From Streptomyces nojiriensis (GTDB lineage Bacteria > Actinomycetota > Actinomycetes > Streptomycetales > Streptomycetaceae), in contig NZ_CP071139.1 of the NCBI RefSeq assembly GCF_017639205.1, forward strand, positions 2,620,001-2,684,000: DNA of 64,000 nt, read 5' to 3'. How positions within the stretch are numbered: position 1 is the stretch's first letter; every line of letters begins with the position of its first letter. Under the pieces are notes generated by a model. The model worked only from the letters and a program-made list of their open reading frames with translations, was not told the origin of the DNA and made no database searches. Below, one piece after another: positions 17,908 to 26,748 of the stretch. Position numbers and translations under genes: made by a program.

Positions 17908-18027
17908 TCACGGGGAGGCGATCGTGGCGATGACGGAGATGATCACGGTGACGGCGAGGAACGCGCCGAGCACGAGGCCGAGCTTCTTGCGGCCGTTCTG
18001 CGGGTTCGGTTCAAGTACGGGCGTCAT
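17908..18027 (-). CDS. SGM_5486-family transporter-associated microprotein
   Basis: A 39-residue single-span protein: MTPVLEPNPQNGRKK, then a helix LGLVLGAFLAVTVIISVIA, ending TIASP. I recognise this as the SGM_5486 family, tiny proteins found next to CynX/NimT-type transporters in Streptomyces. It starts 6 nt after the transporter stop on the same strand, so the two are co-transcribed. A role as an accessory subunit of the transporter is an inference from this fixed neighbourhood. Confidence 0.85.
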   Translation of the reverse strand: MTPVLEPNPQNGRKKLGLVLGAFLAVTVIISVIATIASP

Positions 18028-18032
18028 GCCGG

Positions 18033-19325
18033 TCAGTCTCCCATGCCGCATTCGTCCTCGATCGTGCGGTCCCGGCCGGCGAGGACGCCCAGCGCGATCT
18101 GCGGTACGAGCAGTCCGGCCATCAGGGCGAGCGGCAGGTCCCAGCCGCCGCTGTGCTGGTAGAGGGCGCCGATGACGAGCGGGCCGGGGATGGAGATGAG
18201 GTAGCCGGTGCTCTGGGCGAAGGCGGAGAGCTTGACCACGCCGGCCGGGGACTTGGCGCGCAGCCCGATCATGGTGATGACGAGGGGGAAGGCGCAGTTG
18301 GAGATGCCGAGCAGGAGGGCCCAGGCCCAGGCTCCGGCGGCGGGGGCGAAGTAGAGGCCGAGGTAGCCGGTCAGGCCGAAGACGCCGAGGGTGACGGCGA
18401 TGGCGCCCTGGTTCTTCATCCGGGCGGCGAGGCCGGGGATGACGAAGGCGAGCGGGACGCCCATGACCATGGTGACGGCGAGGAGCACGCCGGCCGTGGA
18501 GGCGGAGACCCCAGCGTCGCGGAAGATCTGCGGGAGCCAGCCCATGGTGATGTACGCGCCGGTGGCCTGGAGGCCGAAGTAGCAGGCCAGGGCCCAGGCG
18601 GTACGGCTGCGGACGACCCGCGGGCCGGCCGCGGAGCCGACGGGGGCGGCGGCCGCCCCGGCCCGCTCGGCGCGCCGGGAGGCGCGGGCGACGGGCAGCC
18701 AGGGCAGCACGGCGAACAGGGCGAGCACGGCCCAGATCAGCAGGCCGGTGCGCCAGCTGCCGCCGAGGGCGCCGGTCAGCGGGACGGTCGCGGCGGCGGC
18801 GAGCGAGGTGCCGGCGGCCAGGGACATGGAGTACAGGCCGGTCATGGTCCCGACCTTGTCCGGGAAGTAGCGCTTGACGATCACCGGGAGCAGCACGTTG
18901 GTGAGGGCTATGCCGGCCAGCGAGAGGGCGCTGGCGGCGAGGAAGCCGACGGCGCCGGTCGCGAAGGGGCGTATCAGCAGGCCGGTGGCGACCGCGGCCA
19001 TGCCGGCGCAGACGACGGCGGCCGGGCCGAAGCGGCGGGAGAGCCGGGGTGCGGTGACGCCGAAGACGGCGAAGCAGAGGGCGGGGACGGAGGTGATCAG
19101 TCCGGCGACGGTGCCGCTCATGCCGAGACCCGTCCGGGTCTCCTCGAAGAGGGCGCCGAGGCTGGTGATGGCGGGCCGCAGGTTGAGGGCGGCCAGCACG
19201 ATTCCGACGATGAGCACCGGGCCGAGCCAGGTCGGGGCGGCCGGGGCGGGGGCGTGGAGGTACTGGTCAGGAGCGGTGCGCACGACCAGCGGGCGGTTCA
19301 TGGTCCGGATCTCTTCGTCGGGCAT
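18033..19325 (-). CDS. MFS transporter, CynX/NimT family
   Basis: A 430-residue 12-helix major facilitator. The first helix region PVLIVGIVLAALNLRPAITSLGAL and the loop RLSRRFGPAAVV are characteristic of the CynX/NimT family (cyanate or nitroimidazole-type transport in E. coli). The substrate here is unknown. ATG 19325 (MPDEEIRTMNR) is the start, with ATG 19301 possible. It is divergent from a GntR regulator and shares a 109-bp intergenic region carrying a perfect palindrome, so that regulator probably represses both genes. Confidence 0.9.
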   Translation of the reverse strand: MPDEEIRTMNRPLVVRTAPDQYLHAPAPAAPTWLGPVLIVGIVLAALNLRPAITSLGALFEETRTGLGMSGTVAGLITSVPALCFAVFGVTAPRLSRRFGPAAVVCAGMAAVATGLLIRPFATGAVGFLAASALSLAGIALTNVLLPVIVKRYFPDKVGTMTGLYSMSLAAGTSLAAAATVPLTGALGGSWRTGLLIWAVLALFAVLPWLPVARASRRAERAGAAAAPVGSAAGPRVVRSRTAWALACYFGLQATGAYITMGWLPQIFRDAGVSASTAGVLLAVTMVMGVPLAFVIPGLAARMKNQGAIAVTLGVFGLTGYLGLYFAPAAGAWAWALLLGISNCAFPLVITMIGLRAKSPAGVVKLSAFAQSTGYLISIPGPLVIGALYQHSGGWDLPLALMAGLLVPQIALGVLAGRDRTIEDECGMGD

Positions 19326-19349
19326 TCAACCATCATAGAATCATGGGAT

Positions 19350-19365
19350 GATTGGTTGTCCAATC
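19350..19365. promoter_or_regulatory. Palindromic operator GATTGG-N4-CCAATC
   Basis: A perfect 6-bp inverted repeat with a 4-bp spacer (GATTGGTTGTCCAATC) lies between the divergent transporter and GntR-family genes. The ATTGG...CCAAT layout resembles operators bound by FadR/FCD-type GntR regulators. It sits 25 bp upstream of the transporter start, suited to repression. Confidence 0.55.
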
Positions 19366-19370
19366 GCTTT

Positions 19371-19420
19371 CGAAGTCCCTCGAAGTCCCTCGAAGTCACT
19401 CGAAGTCCGTTGAAGTCACT
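19371..19420 (+). repeat. Five tandem 10-bp repeats (cGAAGTCnct)
   Basis: Five consecutive 10-bp units start at 19371, 19381, 19391, 19401 and 19411 (CGAAGTCCCT, CGAAGTCCCT, CGAAGTCACT, CGAAGTCCGT, TGAAGTCACT). They fill the leader between the operator and the GGAGAGGA ribosome site of the GntR gene. Ten base pairs is about one helical turn, so one face of the DNA is repeated. Confidence 0.8.
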
Positions 19421-19434
19421 CCGGAGAGGAACCC

Positions 19435-20139
19435 ATGCCGCTGACGTCGCCCCGGCGCTCCGCACTCGTCGATCAGGTGATCGCCCAGCTGCGGAACCAG
19501 ATCACCTCCGGCGAGTGGCCGGTCGGCGCCCGCATCCCGACCGAGCCGGAGCTCGTCGAGCTGCTCGGCGTCGCCCGCAACACGGTGCGCGAGGCCGTGC
19601 GGGCGCTGGCGCACAACGGCCTCCTCGACATCCGGCAGGGCTCGGGGACGTACGTCATCGCCACCAGCGAGCTGGCCGGCGTGATGCACCGCCGCTTCGC
19701 CGGGGCCGATCCGCGGCACATCGCCGAGCTGCGTTCGACGCTGGAGTCCTCGGCGGCCCGGCTGGCGGCGGAGCGGCGCACCGAGCGCGACCTCGCACAG
19801 CTGGACGCCCTGCTGGCGCGCCGCGAGGAGGCCTGGGCGGGCGGGGACGCGGAGGTCTTCGTGGCGGCGGACGTGAGTCTGCACATGGCGGTGGTGACCG
19901 CCTCGCACAACGACGTGCTGATCGAGCTGTACGCGGACCTCGGCGACCTGGTGGCCGACTGGCTGCGGGCGGACGTGGGCACCGAGCTGCACCCTTCCGC
20001 CCATCTGGACCACGCCCGGCTGATCGAGGCGATCCGGCGGGGCGACGGGGACGCGGCGGCCTCGGAGGCCGCGGGCTACCCCTTCGCCTGCCTCGGCAAG
20101 AACGCGGAGGACGCCCCCCTCACGGGCGCCGGTGACTGA
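19435..20139 (+). CDS. FadR/GntR-family transcriptional regulator
   Basis: A 234-residue regulator: an N-terminal GntR winged helix (VIAQLRNQITSGEWPVGARIPTEPELVELLGVARNTVREAVRAL) and a C-terminal all-helical FCD ligand domain (residues ~85-215) that in this family usually binds a small organic acid through metal-held His/Asp residues (D-x3-H: DVSLHMAVV). ATG 19435 has GGAGAGGA 5 nt upstream. It probably autoregulates and controls the divergent transporter through the palindrome between them. Its last 20 bp overlap the convergent secreted-protein gene. Confidence 0.92.
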   Translation: MPLTSPRRSALVDQVIAQLRNQITSGEWPVGARIPTEPELVELLGVARNTVREAVRALAHNGLLDIRQGSGTYVIATSELAGVMHRRFAGADPRHIAELRSTLESSAARLAAERRTERDLAQLDALLARREEAWAGGDAEVFVAADVSLHMAVVTASHNDVLIELYADLGDLVADWLRADVGTELHPSAHLDHARLIEAIRRGDGDAAASEAAGYPFACLGKNAEDAPLTGAGD

Positions 20140-20551
20140 CCCACGCCGAGCGGACCTCTTTCCAGCAGCGGCCCACGAGCTCGGTCCGGCCGGCCGGACC
20201 GACGGCCACGGCGACGCCGTCGCCGTCCACGTCCCACCAGCGGTCGCACTCGACGTGCAGCCGTACGAGGTCGGTCTCCGGGTAGGCGTTGTGGCAGTAC
20301 GCCGACACCTGCGAGCCGTGGATCACGGTGTCGCAGTCGGCGCCGAACAGTTCGCCCCCGGCGGGCCGTGCGGGCTGCGCGGGGGGTTCGGCGGGGATGT
20401 CGGCGAGCTCCACGACGGCGGGGGCCACCGCCTCGGGGCCGGGTACGGGCTCCTCCCCCACGGGCTGCGCGGCGGCTCCGGGGACCAGGAGTCCGGTCAG
20501 GATCACGGTCGTGACCAGCACGCATACAGCTCGGCTCGGCCTCGCGCGCAC
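20120..20551 (-). CDS. Secreted protein of unknown function
   Basis: A 143-residue exported protein: signal peptide (AVCVLVTTVILTGLLVPGAAAQ), a Pro/Ala/Glu-rich spacer (~residues 30-65) and a small C-terminal domain with four cysteines (ADCDTVIHG, SAYCHNAYP, HVECDRWWDVDGDG, GRCWKEV), probably two disulfides. The GTG start at 20551 is backed by GGGGAGGAGGTAGGA. No known domain. It overlaps the GntR 3' end by 20 bp in a tail-to-tail arrangement. Confidence 0.75.
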   Translation of the reverse strand: MRARPSRAVCVLVTTVILTGLLVPGAAAQPVGEEPVPGPEAVAPAVVELADIPAEPPAQPARPAGGELFGADCDTVIHGSQVSAYCHNAYPETDLVRLHVECDRWWDVDGDGVAVAVGPAGRTELVGRCWKEVRSAWVSHRRP

Positions 20552-20685
20552 TCCTACCTCCTCCCCGCAGGAGCCGAGAAGATCCCGGCCTGGTCAGTTT
20601 GCAGGCATCTGCCCCGGTTTTCGACTCGGGAAGATCCGGTCGGCAGGTGAACATGCGATCGAAGACGCCCCTGCGGAGCACGCAA

Positions 20686-20731
20686 ACGGCGGCGGCCGCG
20701 CCTCCCGGAAGGGAAGCGCGGCCGCCGCCGT
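20686..20731 (-). terminator. Terminator of the fabG-fabI operon
   Basis: A perfect 15-bp stem (20686-20700 with 20717-20731, ACGGCGGCGGCCGCG) lies 27 bp beyond the fabI stop on the minus strand. There is no obvious U-tract. Confidence 0.65.
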
Positions 20732-20757
20732 ACGAACGCGGGAGACCCGGTCGAGGA

Positions 20758-21528
20758 TCAGGCACCCATCGCGTGCAGGCCGCCGTCCACGTGGACGATC
20801 TCGCCGGTGGTCTTCGGGAACCAGTCCGACAGCAGGGCCACGACGCCCTTGCCGGTCGGCTCCGGGTCGCTCATGTCCCACTCCAGCATGGAGCGGGAGT
20901 TCCAGACCTCGGCCAGCTCGCCGAATCCCGGGATGGACTTCGCGGCCATGGAGCCGATCGGACCGGCCGAGACCAGGTTGCAGCGGATGTTCTCCTTGCC
21001 CAGGTCGCGGGCGAGGTAACGGCTGGTGGCCTCCAGGGCGGCCTTGGCCGGGCCCATCCAGTCGTACTGCGGCCAGGCGAACTGCGCGTCGAAGGTGAGG
21101 CCGACGATGGCCGCGCCCTCCGCCGGGAACAGCGGCTTGCAGGCCATGGCCAGCGACTTCAGCGAGAACGCCGAGACGTGCATGGCGGTGGCCACCGACT
21201 CGAACGGGGTGTTCAGGAAGTTGCCGCCGAGGGCGTCCTGCGGCGCGAAGCCGATGGAGTGGACGACGCCGTCGAGGCCGCCGAGCTCGTCGCGGACGAG
21301 GCCCTCCAGGCGGGCCAGGTGCTCGTCGTTGGTGACGTCGAGCTCGATCACCTTGACCGGCTTCGGCAGCTTCTTCGCGATGCGCTCGGTCAGCGAAGGA
21401 CGCGGCCACGCGGTGAGGATGACCTCGGCGCCCTGCTCCTGGGCCAGCCGGGCCGTGTGGAAGGCGATGGACGACTCCATCAGCACACCCGTGATGAGGA
21501 TGCGCTTGCCCTCGAGAATTCCGCTCAT
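20758..21528 (-). CDS. fabI: Enoyl-[acyl-carrier-protein] reductase (NADH)
   Basis: A 256-residue FabI/InhA-type enoyl-ACP reductase of type II fatty acid synthesis, reducing trans-2-enoyl-ACP. The divergent SDR signature is present: KRILITGVLMESSIAF at the NADH site, the Tyr-x6-Lys pair in QYDWMGPAKAALE, and NLVSAGPIGSMAAKSIPGF. ATG 21528 starts 5 nt after the fabG stop, so the two genes form one operon, the same order as mabA-inhA of mycobacteria. Confidence 0.96.
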   Translation of the reverse strand: MSGILEGKRILITGVLMESSIAFHTARLAQEQGAEVILTAWPRPSLTERIAKKLPKPVKVIELDVTNDEHLARLEGLVRDELGGLDGVVHSIGFAPQDALGGNFLNTPFESVATAMHVSAFSLKSLAMACKPLFPAEGAAIVGLTFDAQFAWPQYDWMGPAKAALEATSRYLARDLGKENIRCNLVSAGPIGSMAAKSIPGFGELAEVWNSRSMLEWDMSDPEPTGKGVVALLSDWFPKTTGEIVHVDGGLHAMGA

Positions 21529-21533
21529 GGTGA

Positions 21534-22253
21534 TCAGTGACCCATGCCCAATCCGCCGTCAACGGGAATGACGGCTCCGGTGATGTACGCGGCGTCGTCG
21601 GACGCCAGGAAGCGGACGGCTGCCGCGATCTCCTCGGGCTGCGCGTAACGGCCGAGCGGCACCTGGCCCACGATGCCCGCGCGCTGCTCGTCGGTGAGCA
21701 CCTTCGTCATGTCGGTGTCCACGAAACCGGGGGCGACGACGTTGAAGGTGATGTTGCGGGAACCCAGCTCGCGTGCGAGGGAGCGGGCGAAGCCCACCAG
21801 CGCGGCCTTGGAGGCGGCGTAGTTGGCCTGGCCGGCCGAGCCCAGGAGCCCGACGACCGAGGAGATCAGGACGACGCGGCCCTTCTTGGCCCGGAGCATG
21901 CCCCGGTTCGCGCGCTTGACCACCCGGAACGTGCCCGTGAGGTTGGTGTCGAGGACGGACGTGAAGTCCTCCTCGGACATGCGCATCAGCAGCGTGTCCT
22001 TGGTGATGCCGGCGTTGGCCACGAGGACCTCGACCGCGCCGTGCGCGTCCTCGATCTCCTTGTAGGCCTGCTCCACCTGCTCGGAGTCGGTGATGTCGCA
22101 CCGCACCGCCAGGACACCGAGCGAGGTGAGCGCCTCCGGCGGCTCACCCGACCGGTACGTGATCGCGACCTTGTCGCCGGCCTCCGCGAAGGCTTGGGCG
22201 ATGGCGAGGCCGATGCCCCGGTTTCCTCCGGTGACGAGAACCGAGCGGCTCAA
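21534..22253 (-). CDS. fabG: 3-oxoacyl-[acyl-carrier-protein] reductase
   Basis: A 239-residue FabG (MabA-like) NADPH-dependent beta-ketoacyl-ACP reductase: VTGGNRGIGLAIA, LVANAGITKD, catalytic Ser in LISSVVGLLGSAGQANYAASKA with Tyr/Lys, and NVVAPGFVDTDMT. The start is TTG 22253, preceded by AAAGGGTGATCCG; no better ATG or GTG exists. It is first in the fabG-fabI operon. Upstream a perfect 10-bp palindrome (22290-22299, ACCTATAGGT) overlaps the probable promoter. Confidence 0.95.
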   Translation of the reverse strand: MSRSVLVTGGNRGIGLAIAQAFAEAGDKVAITYRSGEPPEALTSLGVLAVRCDITDSEQVEQAYKEIEDAHGAVEVLVANAGITKDTLLMRMSEEDFTSVLDTNLTGTFRVVKRANRGMLRAKKGRVVLISSVVGLLGSAGQANYAASKAALVGFARSLARELGSRNITFNVVAPGFVDTDMTKVLTDEQRAGIVGQVPLGRYAQPEEIAAAVRFLASDDAAYITGAVIPVDGGLGMGH

Positions 22254-22358
22254 CGGATCACCCTTTCGCTAGCGGTCTGAATACCAAAAACCTATAGGTC
22301 GCATCGCTCGTACGCAGAATCGACCCCGACAGGGCCTTGCGACCGGCTCTGTTGAATC

Positions 22359-22376
22359 CCTACAGAAAGATGTAGG
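22359..22376. promoter_or_regulatory. Inverted repeat CCTACA-N6-TGTAGG upstream of tldD
   Basis: A perfect 6-bp inverted repeat with a 6-bp spacer lies between divergent fabG and tldD, 60 bp upstream of the tldD start. A second 8-bp inverted repeat, CCCCGATC/GATCGGGG (22385-22392, 22400-22407), follows. Either may be an operator or a small RNA hairpin; no regulator is implied by the sequence. Confidence 0.4.
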
Positions 22377-22436
22377 CACAAGGGCCCCGATCGCGACATG
22401 ATCGGGGCGACCGGCCCCGACCACGGGAGGACTTCC

Positions 22437-23960
22437 GTGCCCCATTCCATCGACGCGGCCTTCACCGCGCTGCCCCTGCGGGCGCTCGCCGACGCGGCGC
22501 TCGCCCGGGCCCGCGCGCTGGGCGCCGAGCATGCCGACTTCCGGCTGGAGCGGATCCGCAGCGCCTCCTGGCGCCTGCGGGACGCCAAGCCGTCCGGCGG
22601 CTCCGACACCACCGATCTCGGGTACGCGGTCCGGGTCGTGCACGGGGGCAGCTGGGGATTCGCCTCCGGTGTGGACCTGACCATGGACGCCGCCGCCAAG
22701 GTGGCCTCGCAGGCCGTGGCCATGGCGAAGCTGTCCGCCCAGGTGATCAAGGCCGCCGGTTCGGACGAGCGGGTGGAGCTCGCCGACGAGCCGGTGCACG
22801 CCGACCGGACGTGGATCTCCGCGTACGACGTGAACCCCTTCGAGGTTCCGGACGCGGAGAAGGCGGCGCTGCTCGCCGACTGGAGCTCGCGCCTGCTGGC
22901 GGCCGACGGGGTGGCCCACGTGGACGCCTCGCTGCTCGCCGTCCACGAGAACAAGTTCTACGCCGACACCGCGGGCACCTCGACCACGCAGCAGCGGGTC
23001 CGGATCCACCCGCAGCTCACCGCGGTCGCCGTGAACGGCACGACCGGCGAGTTCGACTCGATGCGCACCATCGCCCCGCCCGCGGGCCGCGGCTGGGAGT
23101 ACCTGACCGGCACCGGCTGGGACTGGAACTCCGAGCTGGAGCAGATCCCCGGCCTGCTCGCCGAGAAGATGCGGGCGCCGAGCGTCGAGGCCGGCCGCTA
23201 CGACCTGGTGGTGGACCCGTCCAACCTGTGGCTCACCATCCACGAGTCGATCGGCCATGCCACCGAGCTGGACCGGGCGCTGGGCTACGAGGCGGCGTAC
23301 GCGGGGACCTCCTTCGCCACCTTCGACCAGCTGGGCAAGCTCAAGTACGGCTCCTCGATCATGAACGTGACGGGTGACCGCACCGCCGAGCACGGGCTGG
23401 CCACCGTCGGCTTCGACGACGAGGGCGTCCAGGCGCAGAGCTGGGACCTGGTCAAGGACGGCACCCTGGTCGGCTACCAGCTGGACCGGCGGATCGCGAA
23501 GCTGACCGGCCTCGGGCGCTCCAACGGCTGCGCCTTCGCCGACTCCCCCGGGCACGTGCCGGTCCAGCGGATGGCGAACGTCTCCCTCCAGCCGGATCCG
23601 GGCGGGCTCTCGACCGAGGACCTGATCGGCGGGGTGGAGCGCGGGATCTACGTGGTCGGCGACCGCTCCTGGTCGATCGACATGCAGCGCTACAACTTCC
23701 AGTTCACCGGACAGCGGTTCTTCCGCATCGAGAACGGCAAGCTGGCCGGGCAGCTGCGCGATGTCGCCTACCAGGCCACCACCACCGATTTCTGGGGCTC
23801 GATGGAGAAGGTCGGCGGCCCGCAGACCTACGTCCTGGGCGGCGCCTTCAACTGCGGCAAGGCCCAGCCGGGCCAGGTGGCGGCGGTCTCGCACGGCTGC
23901 CCGTCCGCGCTGTTCCGCGACGTGAACATCCTGAACACCACGCAGGAGGCCGGGCGATGA
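22437..23960 (+). CDS. tldD: TldD/PmbA family metalloprotease, TldD-type subunit
   Basis: A 507-residue protein of the TldD family. The zinc-binding signature is HESIGH (residues 269-274, in LTIHESIGHATELDRALG), and the conserved C-terminal beta-rich domain includes DLIGGVERGIYVVGDRSWSID. TldD with TldE/PmbA forms a heterodimeric metalloprotease that trims unfolded peptides and matures some modified peptides. GTG 22437 has GGGAGG 6 nt upstream. It overlaps the next gene by 4 bp (ATGA), fitting a 1:1 complex. Confidence 0.93.
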   Translation: MPHSIDAAFTALPLRALADAALARARALGAEHADFRLERIRSASWRLRDAKPSGGSDTTDLGYAVRVVHGGSWGFASGVDLTMDAAAKVASQAVAMAKLSAQVIKAAGSDERVELADEPVHADRTWISAYDVNPFEVPDAEKAALLADWSSRLLAADGVAHVDASLLAVHENKFYADTAGTSTTQQRVRIHPQLTAVAVNGTTGEFDSMRTIAPPAGRGWEYLTGTGWDWNSELEQIPGLLAEKMRAPSVEAGRYDLVVDPSNLWLTIHESIGHATELDRALGYEAAYAGTSFATFDQLGKLKYGSSIMNVTGDRTAEHGLATVGFDDEGVQAQSWDLVKDGTLVGYQLDRRIAKLTGLGRSNGCAFADSPGHVPVQRMANVSLQPDPGGLSTEDLIGGVERGIYVVGDRSWSIDMQRYNFQFTGQRFFRIENGKLAGQLRDVAYQATTTDFWGSMEKVGGPQTYVLGGAFNCGKAQPGQVAAVSHGCPSALFRDVNILNTTQEAGR

Positions 23961-25357
23961 GCTCGACGAACCGCATCACCAAGCCCCACGAGATCGTCGA
24001 GCGGGCCCTGGAGCTGTCCACCGCCGACGGCTGTGTCGTCATCGCCGACGAGGGGTCGAGCGCCAATCTGCGCTGGGCGGGCAACGCCCTGACGACGAAC
24101 GGCGTGACCCGCTCCCGGACCCTGACGGTCATCGCCACGGTCGACGGCAAGGAGGGCACGGCCTCGGGGGTCGTCTCGCGCTCCGCCGTCACCGCGGAGG
24201 ACCTGGAGCCGCTGGTCCGGGCCGCCGAGGCGGCCGCCCGCGGGGCGGGCCCGGCCGAGGACGCGCAGCCGCTGGTCACCGGGGTTCCGGCCGCGCCGGA
24301 CTTCACCGACGCCCCGGCCGAGACGAGCTCGGCGGTCTTCGCGGACTTCGCGCCGGCCCTCGGCGAGGCCTTCGCCCGGGCCCGCGAGGGCGGCCGGGAG
24401 CTGTACGGCTTCGCCAACCACGAGCTGGTCTCCACGTACGTCGGCACCTCGACGGGCCTGCGGCTGCGCCACGACCAGCCGAACGGCACCCTCGAGCTGA
24501 ACGCGAAGTCCCCGGACCGGCAGCGCTCCGCCTGGGCGGGCCGCTCCACCCGGGACTTCAAGGACGTGGACCCGACCGTGCTGGACGCGGAGCTCGCCGT
24601 GCGCCTCGGCTGGGCGGAGCGGAAGATCGACCTGCCCGCGGGCCGGTACGAGACCCTGCTGCCGCCGACCGCCGTGGCCGACCTGCTGATCTACCAGATG
24701 TGGTCGGCGGCGGCCCGGGACGCGGTGGAGGGCCGCACGGTCTTCTCCAAGCCCGGCGGCGGCACGCGGCTCGGCGAGAAGCTGTCCGGGCTGCCGCTGT
24801 CCCTGCGCAGCGACCCGAACGCGCCGGGCCTGGAGTCCGCCCCGTTCGTGATCGCGCACAGCTCCGGCGACGACGCCTCGGTGTTCGACAACGGCCTGCC
24901 GGTCCCGGCGACCGAGTGGATCGCGGACGGTCACCTGAACCGGCTGAGCACGACCCGGCACACGGCGGGCCTGACCGGGATGCAGCTCTCCCCCGGCTTC
25001 GGGAACCTCATCCTGGACGCGGGCGGCGAGAAGTCGCTGGAGGAGATGGTCGCGGCCACCGAGCGGGGTCTGCTGCTGACCTGCCTCTGGTACATCCGCG
25101 AGGTGGACCCGGCGACGCTGCTGCTCACGGGCCTGACCCGGGACGGCGTCTACCTGGTGGAGAACGGGCAGGTGGTCGGCGAGGTCAACAACTTCCGGTT
25201 CAACGAGTCCCCCGTGGACCTGCTGTCGCGGGCCTCGGAGGCCGGCCGTACCGAGAAGACCCTGCCGCGCGAGTGGAGCGACTGGTTCACACGTGCCGCG
25301 ATGCCGGCGCTGCGTATCCCGGACTTCAACATGAGTTCGGTGAGCAAGGGCGTCTGA
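23957..25357 (+). CDS. pmbA: TldD/PmbA family protein, TldE/PmbA-type subunit
   Basis: A 466-residue partner of the upstream TldD. It has the family fold (EIVERALELSTADGCVVIADEGSS ... NHELVSTYVGTSTGLRLRHDQPNG; HLNRLSTTRHTAGLTG; VENGQVVGEVNNFRFNESP) but no HExxxH motif, as expected of the non-catalytic TldE/PmbA subunit. ATG 23957 overlaps the tldD stop. The genes in this region are housekeeping; no modified-peptide precursor gene is visible, so general peptide clean-up is the most likely role. Confidence 0.9.
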   Translation: MSSTNRITKPHEIVERALELSTADGCVVIADEGSSANLRWAGNALTTNGVTRSRTLTVIATVDGKEGTASGVVSRSAVTAEDLEPLVRAAEAAARGAGPAEDAQPLVTGVPAAPDFTDAPAETSSAVFADFAPALGEAFARAREGGRELYGFANHELVSTYVGTSTGLRLRHDQPNGTLELNAKSPDRQRSAWAGRSTRDFKDVDPTVLDAELAVRLGWAERKIDLPAGRYETLLPPTAVADLLIYQMWSAAARDAVEGRTVFSKPGGGTRLGEKLSGLPLSLRSDPNAPGLESAPFVIAHSSGDDASVFDNGLPVPATEWIADGHLNRLSTTRHTAGLTGMQLSPGFGNLILDAGGEKSLEEMVAATERGLLLTCLWYIREVDPATLLLTGLTRDGVYLVENGQVVGEVNNFRFNESPVDLLSRASEAGRTEKTLPREWSDWFTRAAMPALRIPDFNMSSVSKGV

Positions 25358-25362
25358 CCACC

Positions 25363-25368
25363 TAGAAT
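25363..25368 (+). promoter_or_regulatory. Probable -10 element of tyrS
   Basis: TAGAAT lies 6 bp after the pmbA stop and 62 bp before the tyrS start, leaving a short leader with an AAGGAGA ribosome site at 25414-25420. No clear -35 box. Confidence 0.4.
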
Positions 25369-25429
25369 GTGCGGGTAGACCCCTCATCCACGCCCCTACT
25401 CACTCCATCTCTCAAGGAGAGTCACGACC

Positions 25430-26698
25430 GTGACTGACATCGTCGACGAACTGAAGTGGCGCGGGCTCTTCGCCCAGTCCACCGACGAAGAAGCGCTGCG
25501 CAAGGCCTTCGCGGACGGTCCGGTCACCTTCTATTGCGGTTTCGACCCGACCGCGGCCTCGCTGCACGTGGGGCACCTGGTCCAGGTGCTCACCGTGCGC
25601 CGGCTCCAGCAGGCCGGCAACCGGCCGCTGGCGCTGGTCGGCGGGGCCACGGGGCAGATCGGCGACCCGCGACCGACGGCCGAGCGGACCCTGAACGACC
25701 CGGAGACCGTCGCGAACTGGGTGACCCGGCTGCGCACCCAGATCGAGCCGTTCCTGTCCTTCGAGGGCGAGAACGCGGCGCTCATGGTGAACAACCTGGA
25801 CTGGACGGCGGGCATGTCCGCCATCGAGTTCCTGCGGGACATCGGCAAGCACTTCCGCGTCAACAAGATGCTGACTAAGGACTCGGTCGCCAAGCGGCTC
25901 GACTCCGACCAGGGCATCAGCTACACCGAGTTCAGCTACCAGCTGCTCCAGGGCATGGACTTCCTGGAGCTGTACCGGCGCTACGGCTGCGTGCTCCAGC
26001 AGGGCGGCTCCGACCAGTGGGGCAACCTGACGGCCGGACTCGACCTGATCCACCGGGTCGAGCCGGGCGCGGTCGTGCACGCGCTGGCGACGCCGCTGAT
26101 GGTCAAGGCGGACGGCACCAAGTTCGGCAAGTCCGAGAGCGGCGCCGTGTGGCTGGACCCGGAGATGACCACGCCGTACGCGTTCTACCAGTTCTGGCTG
26201 AACGTGGACGACCGGGACATCTCCACCTACATGCGGATCCTGTCCTTCAAGTCCCGTGAGGAGCTGGAGGAGCTGGAGGCGCAGACCGCCGAGCGGCCGC
26301 AGGCGCGCGCCGCCCAGCGGGCGCTGGCCGAGGAGCTGACCACGCTCGTGCACGGCGCCGACCAGTGCGCCGCCGTGATCGCCGCGTCGAAGGCCCTGTT
26401 CGGTCAGGGCGACCTGGCGGAGCTGGACGAGGCCACGCTGGCCGCGGCCCTGTCCGAACTGCCGCACGCCCAGGTGGCGGAGCCCGGTCTCGTGGTGGAC
26501 ATGCTCGCGGAGACCGGCCTGGTCGCGAGCAAGTCGGCCGGCCGCCGGACCGTGAAGGAGGGCGGTGCCTACGTGAACAACGCGAAGGTCACCGCCGAGG
26601 ACGCGGTCCCCGCCAAGGAGGACCTGCTCCACGGGCGCTGGCTGGTGCTGCGCCGGGGCAAGAAGAACCTGGCCGCGGTGGAGGTCACCGGCGCCTGA
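25430..26698 (+). CDS. tyrS: Tyrosyl-tRNA synthetase
   Basis: A 422-residue class I aminoacyl-tRNA synthetase charging tRNA-Tyr. The HIGH-type motif is HVGH (residues 46-49, in [16 protein letters not shown]), the KMSKS-type motif is KFGKS (231-235), and a C-terminal S4-like domain follows ([18 protein letters not shown]). GTG 25430 is 9 nt after AAGGAGA. The short leader has no T-box, unlike many ileS leaders. Confidence 0.96.
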   Translation: MTDIVDELKWRGLFAQSTDEEALRKAFADGPVTFYCGFDPTAASLHVGHLVQVLTVRRLQQAGNRPLALVGGATGQIGDPRPTAERTLNDPETVANWVTRLRTQIEPFLSFEGENAALMVNNLDWTAGMSAIEFLRDIGKHFRVNKMLTKDSVAKRLDSDQGISYTEFSYQLLQGMDFLELYRRYGCVLQQGGSDQWGNLTAGLDLIHRVEPGAVVHALATPLMVKADGTKFGKSESGAVWLDPEMTTPYAFYQFWLNVDDRDISTYMRILSFKSREELEELEAQTAERPQARAAQRALAEELTTLVHGADQCAAVIAASKALFGQGDLAELDEATLAAALSELPHAQVAEPGLVVDMLAETGLVASKSAGRRTVKEGGAYVNNAKVTAEDAVPAKEDLLHGRWLVLRRGKKNLAAVEVTGA

Positions 26699-26748
26699 CG
26701 CGGCCGACGCGTCGCAGGGCGCGGGTGAGCAACGCGGAGCACGGCGGA

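Noticed and set aside
25369..25429. T-box leader before tyrS
   Set aside because: The leader is about 60 nt, too short, and lacks the T-box sequence.
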